43,016 nucleotides of DNA from contig CAMEDC010000027.1 of the NCBI GenBank assembly GCA_945913255.1, positions 1 through 43,016 on the forward strand, given 5' to 3'. How positions within the stretch are numbered: position 1 is the first letter of the stretch; every line of letters begins with the position of its first letter. Position numbers and translations under genes: made by a program. The notes beneath the pieces are model-generated. The model did no database searches and had not been told where the DNA came from. It was given only the letters and a program-made list of their open reading frames with translations. Source of the stretch: an uncultured Lachnospiraceae bacterium (GTDB lineage: Bacteria; Bacillota; Clostridia; Lachnospirales; Lachnospiraceae). Positions 7,703-15,529 of the stretch are shown piece by piece.

Positions 7703-7728
7703 AAAACTCAGTACAATGACTGAGTTTT
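7703..7728. terminator. Inverted repeat with A/T flanks
   Basis: AAAACTCAGT (7703-7712) pairs perfectly with ACTGAGTTTT (7719-7728) around a 6-base loop. It stands between the precursor 2 terminator and the B1 promoter and is probably a backup terminator for - strand read-through. Confidence 0.5.
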
Positions 7729-7789
7729 TCAACATAGACTCTATTAACATTCAAATGCATAAATTGCACTCACTTTTGCAAAATATGCT

Positions 7790-7831
7790 AAAAAGGCTGA
7801 AACTATACAGTAACTATCAGTTTCAGCCTTT
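7790..7831 (-). terminator. Terminator after lasso precursor 2
   Basis: On the - strand AAAGGCTGAAACT (7831-7819) pairs with AGTTTCAGCCTTT (7804-7792) and runs into a T tract ending near 7790. It lies nine bases after the precursor stop and ends the cyclase 2-precursor 2 transcript before the B1 operon. Confidence 0.85.
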
Positions 7832-7839
7832 CTCTCCTC

Positions 7840-7995
7840 TTAGCTCTCCTCTTCCGTTCCACCGTCACCAGGTCTATACCACTTGCCATCGATTGATACC
7901 CAAGTATCATCGAAATTGTCGTTAGGTGCTGCACCATTTGCTGTCTGGCTTAATTCAAGAGCCTCAACAACAGGGGTATTCCATTCTTTCTTCAT
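7840..7995 (-). CDS. Lasso peptide precursor 2
   Basis: A 51-residue precursor, shorter than most gene callers accept, with AAGGAGGG about seven bases before its ATG. It begins MKKEWNTPVVEALELSQTAN and ends in GGTEEES, matching precursor 1 in leader pattern and terminal EEES. Taking the Gly of TANG as core residue 1, the ring would be GAAPNDNFD, closed on D9 (9-membered), with a tail rich in Trp, Tyr and acidic residues. Placing the cut directly after TA would put Asn first, with D7 as the only acidic residue in the usual 7-9 window. It lies 44 bp downstream of the cyclase-glycosyltransferase fusion and before a strong terminator. The kinase at 5863-6771 could phosphorylate its terminal Ser. 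Processing is inferred. Confidence 0.85.
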   Translation of the reverse strand: MKKEWNTPVVEALELSQTANGAAPNDNFDDTWVSIDGKWYRPGDGGTEEES

Positions 7996-8039
7996 GTATT
8001 TTCCCTCCTTAAATAACTGATATTTTATATATACCCTAA

Positions 8040-11033
8040 TTACTTAATTTTGTCTCGATTTCTAACATAATTGATACATTTCTTTATTTTCCTTGCCCAA
8101 TTTAATCCCTTTCCTGCCACTCTATAAGCCACAACCGAATAAGAGGACAGTCTAAGCAGTTGTTTATCCCTTCTCGGTATATCTTTTTTGTTTTCAATTC
8201 CCACCATAGCATCATGTTTTATATCATTAATGGCTTGTAATAAATGCTTTTTCCCGGCTTTTTCCAGCTGTCTCCTTTTTTTACCACAGTACCAGTCCAG
8301 TAAAAGGCAATAAAAAACTCCCGCTCGGGCAAAATAGTATTGCTGTCGTATTTTAGGATCTGTTTCTATATCTCTTAACAATAATGTTTGAGCATAGACA
8401 AAATCTCTTACTTCATCTGATCCGTAATGTTTAAGGGATAGACCTGTATCTCGTTTATAGTAATGATAAAAGGAACAGTTGATATAGACTGCCTTCTTTA
8501 CTTTACGCAAAATCTGAAAAACAAAAATCTGATCCTCATACTTTTGTACAGAATCAAATCTCAAACTTCCGATAAGATCTCGGGTAAACAGCTTATTCCA
8601 TACAGCCGGACTGATTGCACGTCCATACTTGTTCGTTAAATAGGTTTCATACATCTCTGTTCCGTGCAAAACACAGATTTCTCCATCCGCGAAATCATAA
8701 GTCTTCCCATGTTGCGTCACTTGCTTATATGCACAACAAACAATCTGGGCCTGATACTGTCTTTGCAGTATTGTCATTTTTTCATACATATCAGGCTCAA
8801 TGACATCGTCAGCATCAACAAACCCGACCAGCTCACCGGTTGCATATTCCAGTCCTCTGTTTCTCGCATTAGACACTCCTGCATTCTTCTGATGAAGCAC
8901 ACGAACTCTGGTATCCTGAAGTGCTGCATTGTCACATATTTCTCCACTACCATCCGTGGATCCATCGTCAATCAGAATCACTTCCAAGTTCCTATATGTC
9001 TGGTTCAGTACAGATTCCAGACAATTTTTCAGATATGCAGCAACATTATATACTGGAATGATAATGGAAATCAGTGGGAAGACATTTTCTCCCTTTTCCT
9101 GGTTTTCTATTTCTTCATCCCGACATTTGTTTATTTTGTTTTCGAGCTCCAAAATCATTAACGTATAAATATGGCGTACCAGCATCTTTGTCGTATACTG
9201 TTCTATATCATTTTTTTTCACCAACTGTTTACAAGCCAGTGCACTGTCCACATATTTACTATCTAAATTGGTCTGATATAATGCAATCCATTCTTTCCGT
9301 ATTTTCTCCCAGCATAATGACAAACGAAAATTCATGTCTGCACTTTGTTTTCCTTTCGTTTTAGCCTCAAGGATGTGTGCTGGTACAATGTCCTTCATAT
9401 ATTCTCTTACTAGCCTACGTTCAGCACCCTCTTTACAGAATTGGTCCGCCGGCAGCCTCAGGCAAAATTCTATTACTCTTTTATCTTTTGTGGGATCCCG
9501 CAATATCACTCCAGTGGCCAGAGAATGCTTGGTTGCTGCCTCTCCAATCTGTCGGAGCGCTACATCCTGTATCATCAATCTCCTTGCGTTATCATGAGAT
9601 AACGAAGCTTCCGCAAACTTACGATTCATAGAAAGCATTCTTTCGTCTGCTCCTGTCTCATGAATCATTGCCGGCCGCACAAAAGATTTTCCATATAATG
9701 ACTCCCAATCTGTCTTCAAATAACTGCTTTCTTTTTGGGCACTTTTTATCTTTTTCCAAGCATATCTTACCGGAAAACCTTCCACCTCCGCAAATGTCCG
9801 TAATTCCTTCTTTAATGCCCTCCATTTTTTCTGATGATACAAATCATTCATATACACTTCCAGATTTGTATATGAAATTGTCGTATTTCCAAAAGAACCG
9901 GAAAGCATTAATCTGCTCCCCTTGCAATACGCCTGACGCATACACTCAGGTATCCATAACATATTTTGAACAGACTTATACGGCATTTCCATAATATGAA
10001 GTTCTTGTTTACGCCCGGTCCAAGGGTCAACGCCTTCCAATTCCACAAAGGTCGGCTCAATATTCCCCAAGAACTCTGCTGTTCTTTTAACAGCCTGCGT
10101 TTCATCCTCCAAATCATATCCATTATCCTTCGTTTTGTAGTTTTTTAAAGGCACAGATGTAAATGAATACAGATTCTCTCCACGTTCTTTCAAAATATTA
10201 GATGCAACAGCTGCAACAGCATTTGAATCCAAACCACCACTCAATAAAATGGAGGTTTTTCCCATACTTCTCATGGCATCCCGTACTGCTCTTTCAAATA
10301 CTTTCCTGAAACTATCCGCATAAGCCCGGTCATCCTCTAATTTTAGTTCTTGAAAATCTACAAACGGGTCCCAATACAGTACCTTTTCCACCCTGCCATT
10401 CTGAATCGTCACTCTTTGAGCCGGCGCTACCCTATAGATTCCCTCATATGGCGTTTCTTCTGCTTCGTTAGACATGAAAAGATGATCCATAGCCAAAAAG
10501 TCCGTTATCCACCTGTCATTCAGACCTGCACCTGTTAACTTCACAAGTGGCTCCATTAAAGAAGAAAAATATAGTATATGATTTTTAATCGCATAATAAA
10601 CACATCGGTCTCCTACCGCATCTATAATAATATCAACTCGATTCCTTTGTCTGTCATAATATGCAAAAGCATAGGCCCCAAGTAAATTGTCAAGACAATT
10701 TTGTCCATATTGCAGATACATTTTAAACAAGAGCTCACCATCCGGAATTTCCGATAGCACTCTCTTCTCTCCCCATAATTTCGAATACAGTTCTTGCCGG
10801 TTATCCAAAATCACATCTGCCGTAAAGTATTTATCCCCCAACGCAACAGGCAATTTTTCTCTCACTGCTTCCGAAGTAAAATACTGAATGCCACACCCCA
10901 TATATATACCTGTATCATTCAACTCTTCAATACGGTCTATCACACATTCTCCATATGCTTTTTTTAAAACTGATTTTATATCTTCATCGATTTCTTTGCC
11001 CAGAAAATCAATTGCTCCCCAGATTGCTGACAT
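8040..11033 (-). CDS. Lasso cyclase 2 fused to GT2 glycosyltransferase
   Basis: A 997-residue two-domain protein. Residues 1-640 are an asparagine-synthetase-like lasso cyclase. It starts MSAIWGAIDF, with Ser in place of the AsnB Cys2 nucleophile, and has the pyrophosphate loop SGGLDS at 265-270 and an RDPTKDKRVIEFCLRLP segment. After a short charged linker, residues 653-997 are a family-2 glycosyltransferase: ISIIIPVYN, an IDDGSTDGSG nucleotide-binding stretch, HQKNAGVSNARN and the metal-binding DADD at 740-743. GGGAGG six bases upstream and an extended -10 at 11137-11145 fix the start at 11033; an upstream in-frame ATG lies within the -10. It should close the ring of precursor 2, encoded next on the same transcript. 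The GT2 half resembles the GT2 at 15530-16501 and may glycosylate the peptide. The fusion is continuous in sequence; its chemistry is inference. Confidence 0.9.
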   Translation of the reverse strand: MSAIWGAIDFLGKEIDEDIKSVLKKAYGECVIDRIEELNDTGIYMGCGIQYFTSEAVREKLPVALGDKYFTADVILDNRQELYSKLWGEKRVLSEIPDGELLFKMYLQYGQNCLDNLLGAYAFAYYDRQRNRVDIIIDAVGDRCVYYAIKNHILYFSSLMEPLVKLTGAGLNDRWITDFLAMDHLFMSNEAEETPYEGIYRVAPAQRVTIQNGRVEKVLYWDPFVDFQELKLEDDRAYADSFRKVFERAVRDAMRSMGKTSILLSGGLDSNAVAAVASNILKERGENLYSFTSVPLKNYKTKDNGYDLEDETQAVKRTAEFLGNIEPTFVELEGVDPWTGRKQELHIMEMPYKSVQNMLWIPECMRQAYCKGSRLMLSGSFGNTTISYTNLEVYMNDLYHQKKWRALKKELRTFAEVEGFPVRYAWKKIKSAQKESSYLKTDWESLYGKSFVRPAMIHETGADERMLSMNRKFAEASLSHDNARRLMIQDVALRQIGEAATKHSLATGVILRDPTKDKRVIEFCLRLPADQFCKEGAERRLVREYMKDIVPAHILEAKTKGKQSADMNFRLSLCWEKIRKEWIALYQTNLDSKYVDSALACKQLVKKNDIEQYTTKMLVRHIYTLMILELENKINKCRDEEIENQEKGENVFPLISIIIPVYNVAAYLKNCLESVLNQTYRNLEVILIDDGSTDGSGEICDNAALQDTRVRVLHQKNAGVSNARNRGLEYATGELVGFVDADDVIEPDMYEKMTILQRQYQAQIVCCAYKQVTQHGKTYDFADGEICVLHGTEMYETYLTNKYGRAISPAVWNKLFTRDLIGSLRFDSVQKYEDQIFVFQILRKVKKAVYINCSFYHYYKRDTGLSLKHYGSDEVRDFVYAQTLLLRDIETDPKIRQQYYFARAGVFYCLLLDWYCGKKRRQLEKAGKKHLLQAINDIKHDAMVGIENKKDIPRRDKQLLRLSSYSVVAYRVAGKGLNWARKIKKCINYVRNRDKIK

Positions 11034-11136
11034 TATTTTCCTCCCGTACTGAGCAAACCATGTTTCGTTCACACTGTATTTATCATATTCTCCACAATTT
11101 CTGTCTTTAGCAACTATATTTTTTCTTTTATTGTAC

Positions 11137-11159
11137 ATTATATCAGACGAAACATTATC
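11137..11159 (-). promoter_or_regulatory. Extended -10 promoter of cyclase 2-precursor 2 transcript
   Basis: On the - strand TGATATAAT (11145-11137) is an extended -10 without a good -35. The 10-mer GATAATGTTT (11159-11150) lies immediately upstream and also occurs in the B1 operon promoter. The leader before the cyclase ATG would be about 95 bases. Confidence 0.6.
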
Positions 11160-11307
11160 ACGCCAGTAAATAAATTGGTTTTATCATTATCGAAGGTAGG
11201 TCAGCTTTTTTGCACTTAACACATTTGCTGGTTTCAGGGTATAGTTTAATTCTTGGCAATCTTTTTTTAAATATAAGTTCCATAATCCCAACAGTATCAA
11301 ATAATTT

Positions 11308-11337
11308 ATGCGCCTAACCCAAAGAGGTCAGGCGCAT
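11308..11337. terminator. Hairpin after the repeat surface protein
   Basis: ATGCGCCTAACC (11308-11319) pairs with GGTCAGGCGCAT (11326-11337) with one mismatch, 21 bp beyond the stop of the surface protein gene. The flank is A/T-rich on the - strand (AAATTATTTG) and TTTTC on the + strand. It is the probable end of the riboswitch-controlled transcript. Confidence 0.65.
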
Positions 11338-11358
11338 TTTCTTCCCTTTTTTTCTAAT

Positions 11359-13812
11359 TTATTCGACAACTATTTCACCATCTACATGCCAGGCACTACC
11401 GGTGTTTTTAATCACATACCAAACAACCCTCTCTCCTTCTGAAAGATAAGTTGTCACATCCGGGGCTTCTGCAATCAGTGCTGCTACTGCTGCATCATCG
11501 TTTGACACATCCTTCTGTTCATAAATTGTTCCTGTTCCAACACTCATATAATTCGATCCCGGCTGAGGCGTGTTACCGTTCGGTCTGTTGCATCCACTCT
11601 TCAAAAGGTAAAATGACGCGCTGTAGGTGACACACTCTGGCTCTGCACTTTCCTCCTGTACTATGCTTTCCTCCGGCTCTGTACTTTCTTCTACACCTGA
11701 CACGTCAGAAGTATCAACGTCATCAATCTTCACTATCTCGCCATCTACATGCCAGCCACTATTGGTGTTTTTAATCACATACCAGACAACCTTCTCTCCC
11801 TCCGAAAGATATTCTGTCACATCCGGGGCTTCTGCAATCATTGCCGCTACTGCAACATCGTCATCAGATATGTCCTTCTGTTCATAAATTGTGCCTGTTC
11901 CAACACTCATATAATTCGATCCCGGTTGAGGCGTGTTACCGTCCGGTCTGCTGCATCCACTCTTCAAAAGATAAAATGATGCATTGTAGGTAGTATGTTC
12001 TGTATCTGTACTTTCCTCTGTTCTTTCCTCTGTTCTTTCCTCTGTTCTTTCCTCTGTTCTTTCCTCTGTATTTCCTCCTGTCCCTGCCACTTCAGAAGCA
12101 TCCTCGACATCAATCTTCACTATTTCGCCATCTACATGCCAGACACTACCGGTGTTTTTAATCACATACCAGACAACACTCTCTCCTTCTGAAAGATAAG
12201 TTGTCACATCCGGGGCTTCTGCAATCAGGGCCGCCACTGTAGCATCATCGTCTGACGCATCCTTCTGTTCATAAATTGTGCCTGTTCCAACACTCACATA
12301 ATTCGATCCCGGTTGAGGCGTGTTACCGTCCGGTCTGCTGCATCCACTCTTCAAAAGATAGAATGACGCATTGTAGGTGACACGTTCTGTCTCTGCACTT
12401 TCCTCTGTCCCAACAACTTCAGAAGCATCCTCAACATCAATCTTCACTATTTCACCATCTACATGCCAGCCACTGTTGGTATTCTTTATTACATACCAAA
12501 CAACCCTCTCTCCTTCTGAAAGATAAGTTGTCACATCCGGGGCTTCTGCAATCAGTGCTGCTACTGCTGCATCATCGTTTGACACATCCTTCTGTTCATA
12601 AATTGTTCCTGTTCCAACACTCATATAGTTCGATCCCGGCTGAGGCGTGTTTCCGTCCGGTCTGCTGCATCCACTCTTCAAAAGATAAAATGATGCATTG
12701 TAGGTTTTATCAGCTAGCTGCAAATCGTTTCCATTCACAGTGTTTTTTCCAACCATATCATAAGGGACTAAATATCTTTCGTTCGCAATCTCATAAATTA
12801 TTCCGTTTTCGTTCGCATCAATAATACTTACTATTCCTAATTGCCTACCGTCTAAAACAAGCTGCTCCTCTCCACCTACTGCAATATTACGCACAATAGA
12901 ATTAATTGCAGTATCAACATAATACCAATATCCGTCTTCAAAATACATATCGCCTACAACATCGTGCACATACCAGTCAGTAAATCGAACAGAGGTCGAC
13001 TTTTCGTTACTATCGTTAATTATCCATGTGTAATCTCCATGGGAGTTTTTACCCCCATTAGCAAATTCTTCATCATTTCTCAAAAGAAAGCTTCGTGAAA
13101 TTTCACCTTTTACAGTACTTCTGGTATCGTCCCAAGTCGGATCAATATGATACCATTCGCCGTCTAACTTCGCATATACCCAACCATGATTCAGTGTAGT
13201 CTTCTCTTTTACATAAACCGCTTCAATTCCACATTCGTTCAAAAACAACATAAGCGCATCTGCGTATCCCATGCAAACCGCAGTACCGTTTGCCAAGGCA
13301 CCATTGGAACCATAAACATGATTGGTTCCATCTTTCCTATAGGTAACCTGCTCTACAATAGCATCATGAAAGTAAATAATCTTATCCAAATCAGACATTG
13401 ATTCCTCAACGCCTGACATTATTTCGTTATATGTATTAACAAGCTTTGGATAAATCGTAAGTGCGTCTTCATTCATGTTGTAAAACTGTACACTATATAC
13501 ATATCTGCCCAAAGTTTTTGCAGACAGATATAAATTATAATCATAAGATTCAATTAAGAGATTGGTATCTGTCTTAGTCAGATTTGTATAAATTTCATTT
13601 AATTCTGCTGCAGTTACTCTGTAAGAGTATATATAATGAGTTGACGTATCCATATTCTGAAGCATTTGGGTTAGTTCTCCTGCAATTGCTTCCTCTTGGG
13701 CTGATGTCGCAGCCTCCGCTTTTATTGAGTTCGCACTAATAGCAATCCATAATATACTGAGCAGTAAAAAACACCTTGCACATAATTTGCCTTCCCTTTT
13801 TTTGTTCCCCAT
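11359..13812 (-). CDS. Secreted transglutaminase-like protein with four C-terminal modules
   Basis: An 817-residue exported protein. The start at 13812 is chosen because CGGAGG lies nine bases upstream; an in-frame GTG at 13830 overlaps that site. A signal peptide (FLLLSILWIAISANSIKAEA) ends near residue 34. A transglutaminase-like domain follows, with the probable triad C in GTAVCMGYADALM, H in TLNHGWVYAKL and D in WYHIDPTWDD. The C-terminal third has four modules of about 88 residues (near 12702-12439, 12375-12112, 11988-11725 and 11625-11362). Each runs from ASFYLLKSGC to WYVIKN...WHVDGEI with one conserved Cys, joined by acidic Thr/Glu linkers. It lies behind a c-di-GMP-I riboswitch. It may cross-link or cleave surface polymers or proteins; the function of the modules is unknown. 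Confidence 0.88.
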   Translation of the reverse strand: MGNKKREGKLCARCFLLLSILWIAISANSIKAEAATSAQEEAIAGELTQMLQNMDTSTHYIYSYRVTAAELNEIYTNLTKTDTNLLIESYDYNLYLSAKTLGRYVYSVQFYNMNEDALTIYPKLVNTYNEIMSGVEESMSDLDKIIYFHDAIVEQVTYRKDGTNHVYGSNGALANGTAVCMGYADALMLFLNECGIEAVYVKEKTTLNHGWVYAKLDGEWYHIDPTWDDTRSTVKGEISRSFLLRNDEEFANGGKNSHGDYTWIINDSNEKSTSVRFTDWYVHDVVGDMYFEDGYWYYVDTAINSIVRNIAVGGEEQLVLDGRQLGIVSIIDANENGIIYEIANERYLVPYDMVGKNTVNGNDLQLADKTYNASFYLLKSGCSRPDGNTPQPGSNYMSVGTGTIYEQKDVSNDDAAVAALIAEAPDVTTYLSEGERVVWYVIKNTNSGWHVDGEIVKIDVEDASEVVGTEESAETERVTYNASFYLLKSGCSRPDGNTPQPGSNYVSVGTGTIYEQKDASDDDATVAALIAEAPDVTTYLSEGESVVWYVIKNTGSVWHVDGEIVKIDVEDASEVAGTGGNTEERTEERTEERTEERTEESTDTEHTTYNASFYLLKSGCSRPDGNTPQPGSNYMSVGTGTIYEQKDISDDDVAVAAMIAEAPDVTEYLSEGEKVVWYVIKNTNSGWHVDGEIVKIDDVDTSDVSGVEESTEPEESIVQEESAEPECVTYSASFYLLKSGCNRPNGNTPQPGSNYMSVGTGTIYEQKDVSNDDAAVAALIAEAPDVTTYLSEGERVVWYVIKNTGSAWHVDGEIVVE
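11362..12702 (-). repeat. Four near-identical 88-residue coding repeats
   Basis: Four copies (about 264 bp each) encode the module from YNASFYLLKSGC to WHVDGEIV, with only scattered substitutions. Linkers differ in length. The near identity at DNA level suggests recent duplication or gene conversion and makes copy number prone to change. Confidence 0.92.
12011..12069 (-). repeat. 12-bp tandem repeat encoding Glu-Glu-Arg-Thr
   Basis: The unit CTTTCCTCTGTT recurs more than four times in tandem (+ strand reading). On the - strand it encodes EERT repeated four times followed by EEST, a linker between modules 2 and 3. Because the unit is a multiple of three, slippage would change linker length without a frameshift. 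Confidence 0.9.
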
Positions 13813-13871
13813 TGATTTCATCCTCCGCACTTCATTTGATTAGTTATGCCATCCATATTTCAAAAAGGGAC

Positions 13872-13905
13872 AAAAAAACTTGCATATGTAAATAACACAT
13901 GCAAG
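13872..13905 (-). terminator. Intrinsic terminator of the riboswitch expression platform
   Basis: On the - strand CTTGCATGTGT (13905-13895) pairs with ACATATGCAAG (13889-13879) with one mismatch, followed by seven T residues (13878-13872). It lies directly after the c-di-GMP-I aptamer and 60 bases before the start of the surface protein gene, so it can gate that gene. Confidence 0.88.
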
Positions 13906-13911
13906 ATTCCC

Positions 13912-14008
13912 GTTAAAATATATCGGCAACCAGGCTACCATAGCTTTCACATTAGGCCCTCAGCTTTGCGTCCTTGTCTTTCAACAAGTTTGCTATTTAC
14001 TCTTTAAC
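13912..14008 (-). ncRNA. Cyclic di-GMP-I (GEMM-I) riboswitch
   Basis: The - strand contains the GEMM-I core in order: AGCAAAC, a P2 hairpin CTTGTTGAAAGACAAG with a GAAA loop, GGACGCAAAGC, then GGGCCTAA...CTATGGTAGCC, which forms the 11-nt tetraloop receptor (CCTAA/TATGG), and finally GGTTGCCGATA. P1 is closed by GTTAAA (14008-14003) with TTTAAC (13917-13912). The key ligand-contacting segments (GGACGC and GGTTGCCG) are intact. A terminator follows at once, so c-di-GMP probably controls transcription of the transglutaminase-like surface protein. Whether ligand turns it on or off cannot be decided, since no antiterminator is obvious. A possible promoter is TTTACA (around 14070) with TAATAT 18 bp downstream. 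Confidence 0.94.
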
Positions 14009-14104
14009 TATACTACTGTCGAAATCAGAAGAATATAGTATATTAGTACCAAAAGTGGATAATTGTAAAATATTCACCAAAAAATCCTCAGTATCGCAAG
14101 TACT

Positions 14105-14150
14105 CTATGGAGCATTTACAAATTAATCTATGGAGCGTTTACAAATTAAG
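14105..14150. repeat. Tandem 23-bp repeat in the intergenic region
   Basis: Two adjacent 23-bp units beginning CTATGGAGC (14105-14127 and 14128-14150) differ at two positions. They lie upstream of the riboswitch and downstream of the UDP-glucose dehydrogenase terminator. A protein-binding site is possible. The rest of 13813-14257 holds only the riboswitch, its terminator and the terminator at 14203-14242; no gene is seen. Confidence 0.85.
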
Positions 14151-14202
14151 CGCTTGCATATTAACAAGTACAAACAGGAAGCTTTTGACTCTTGCAAAAG
14201 CA

Positions 14203-14242
14203 GGAGCGACTGCCGAAATTATCAGAAGTCGGTAGACGCTCC
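14203..14242 (-). terminator. Hairpin at the end of the polysaccharide operon
   Basis: GGAGCGACTGCCGA (14203-14216) pairs with TCGGTAGACGCTCC (14229-14242), with one mismatch and one G-T pair. It lies 15 bp after the UDP-glucose dehydrogenase stop. On the - strand it is followed by TGCTTTTGC, a short T tract. It probably ends the long polysaccharide transcript. Confidence 0.6.
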
Positions 14243-14257
14243 CATGACAATCCCATA

Positions 14258-15496
14258 TTAATCTCTCATAAATAAGTCTCTGGTATATATCTTTTCCTTT
14301 ATATCCTCAAGGCATTTGTCATATCGATTTGCAATGACAACATCACACATACCCTTAAACTTATCCAAGTCGTTTACAACCTTGCTTCCAAAAAAGGTTG
14401 TCCCATCCTCCAATGTAGGCTCATAAATCACTACCGTTGCCCCTTTTGCCTTAACTCTCTTCATAACCCCCTGAATGGAGCTCTGGCGGAAGTTGTCCGA
14501 ATTACTCTTCATCGTGAGCCGATACACACCAACCGTAACTTCTTTCTCCTGATTGGCATCCCATTGATTCCTTCCCTCGTATGTATAGGTTCCCGCCATT
14601 CGGAGCACTCTATCTGCAATAAAGTCCTTTCTCGTGCGGTTGGATTCGACAATTGCTTCAATCATATTCTGGGGGACATGATCATAATTCGCCAGTAACT
14701 GTTTGGTATCCTTCGGCAAACAATACCCGCCATATCCAAAGGAAGGGTTATTATAGAAATCACCTATCCTTGGATCCAGACACACACCTTTAATAATATC
14801 CTGAGTCTTTAATCCTTTCATCTCTGCATAAGTATCCAGCTCATTAAAATATGACACTCTCAAGGCTAAATATGTATTGGCAAATAATTTGACTGCCTCC
14901 GCTTCCGTAAATCCCATTATAAGCGTATCAATATTTTCTTTGATGGCTCCTCCCTGCAGCAGCTTCGCAAACCTCTCGGCTGCTTTCACAAGCCTGTCAT
15001 CTTCCAAATCTGTACCCACGATAATTCTGGAAGGGAAAAGATTATCATACAACGCCTTTGACTCCCGCAAAAATTCCGGGCTGAAAATAATATTGGGGCT
15101 TCCGGTCTTCTTCCGCACAGATTCCGTATATCCAACAGGTATGGTAGACTTAATAACCATTATCGCATTGGGATTTACCTTCCTTACTAAATCAATTACC
15201 GTCTCCACAGCCGAAGTGTCGAAATAGTTTTTCTGACTATCATAGTTTGTGGGCGCTGCTATCACAACATACTCTGCATCCTTGTATGCCGACTCCGCAT
15301 CCAGAGTAGCCTCCAAATTCAAATCTTTCTCCGCAAGATATTTTTCAATATATTCGTCTTGAATTGGCGATTCCCTGCGATTAATCATGTCAACCTTTTC
15401 TTTAATAATATCTACAGCCTTTACCTCATTGTGCTGAGAAAGCAAAACGGCTATAGATAACCCAACGTACCCTGTACCGGCAACTGCAATTTTCAT
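14258..15496 (-). CDS. ugd: UDP-glucose 6-dehydrogenase
   Basis: A 412-residue UDP-glucose/GDP-mannose dehydrogenase family protein, which makes UDP-glucuronate (or a related uronate) from UDP-glucose with two NAD. The N-terminal Rossmann motif is [19 protein letters not shown]; the catalytic Cys is C259 in [22 protein letters not shown] and [21 protein letters not shown] match the Ugd subfamily. GGGAGG lies eight bases before the chosen ATG at 15496, while in-frame codons upstream lack a site. It is the last gene of the polysaccharide operon, ending at a hairpin. It suggests that the polymer contains a uronic acid. Confidence 0.93.
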   Translation of the reverse strand: MKIAVAGTGYVGLSIAVLLSQHNEVKAVDIIKEKVDMINRRESPIQDEYIEKYLAEKDLNLEATLDAESAYKDAEYVVIAAPTNYDSQKNYFDTSAVETVIDLVRKVNPNAIMVIKSTIPVGYTESVRKKTGSPNIIFSPEFLRESKALYDNLFPSRIIVGTDLEDDRLVKAAERFAKLLQGGAIKENIDTLIMGFTEAEAVKLFANTYLALRVSYFNELDTYAEMKGLKTQDIIKGVCLDPRIGDFYNNPSFGYGGYCLPKDTKQLLANYDHVPQNMIEAIVESNRTRKDFIADRVLRMAGTYTYEGRNQWDANQEKEVTVGVYRLTMKSNSDNFRQSSIQGVMKRVKAKGATVVIYEPTLEDGTTFFGSKVVNDLDKFKGMCDVVIANRYDKCLEDIKEKIYTRDLFMRD

Positions 15497-15529
15497 AACA
15501 CATTCCTCCCTGTCTTTCAAACACTTATT

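Noticed and set aside
11034..11138. 35-residue N-terminal extension of the cyclase-GT2 fusion
   Set aside because: The upstream ATG overlaps the extended -10 promoter; GGGAGG directly precedes the ATG at 11033, which gives the expected MSAIWG cyclase start.
12001..12080. CRISPR-like array
   Set aside because: The units are contiguous 12-bp repeats without spacers and encode an EERT linker.
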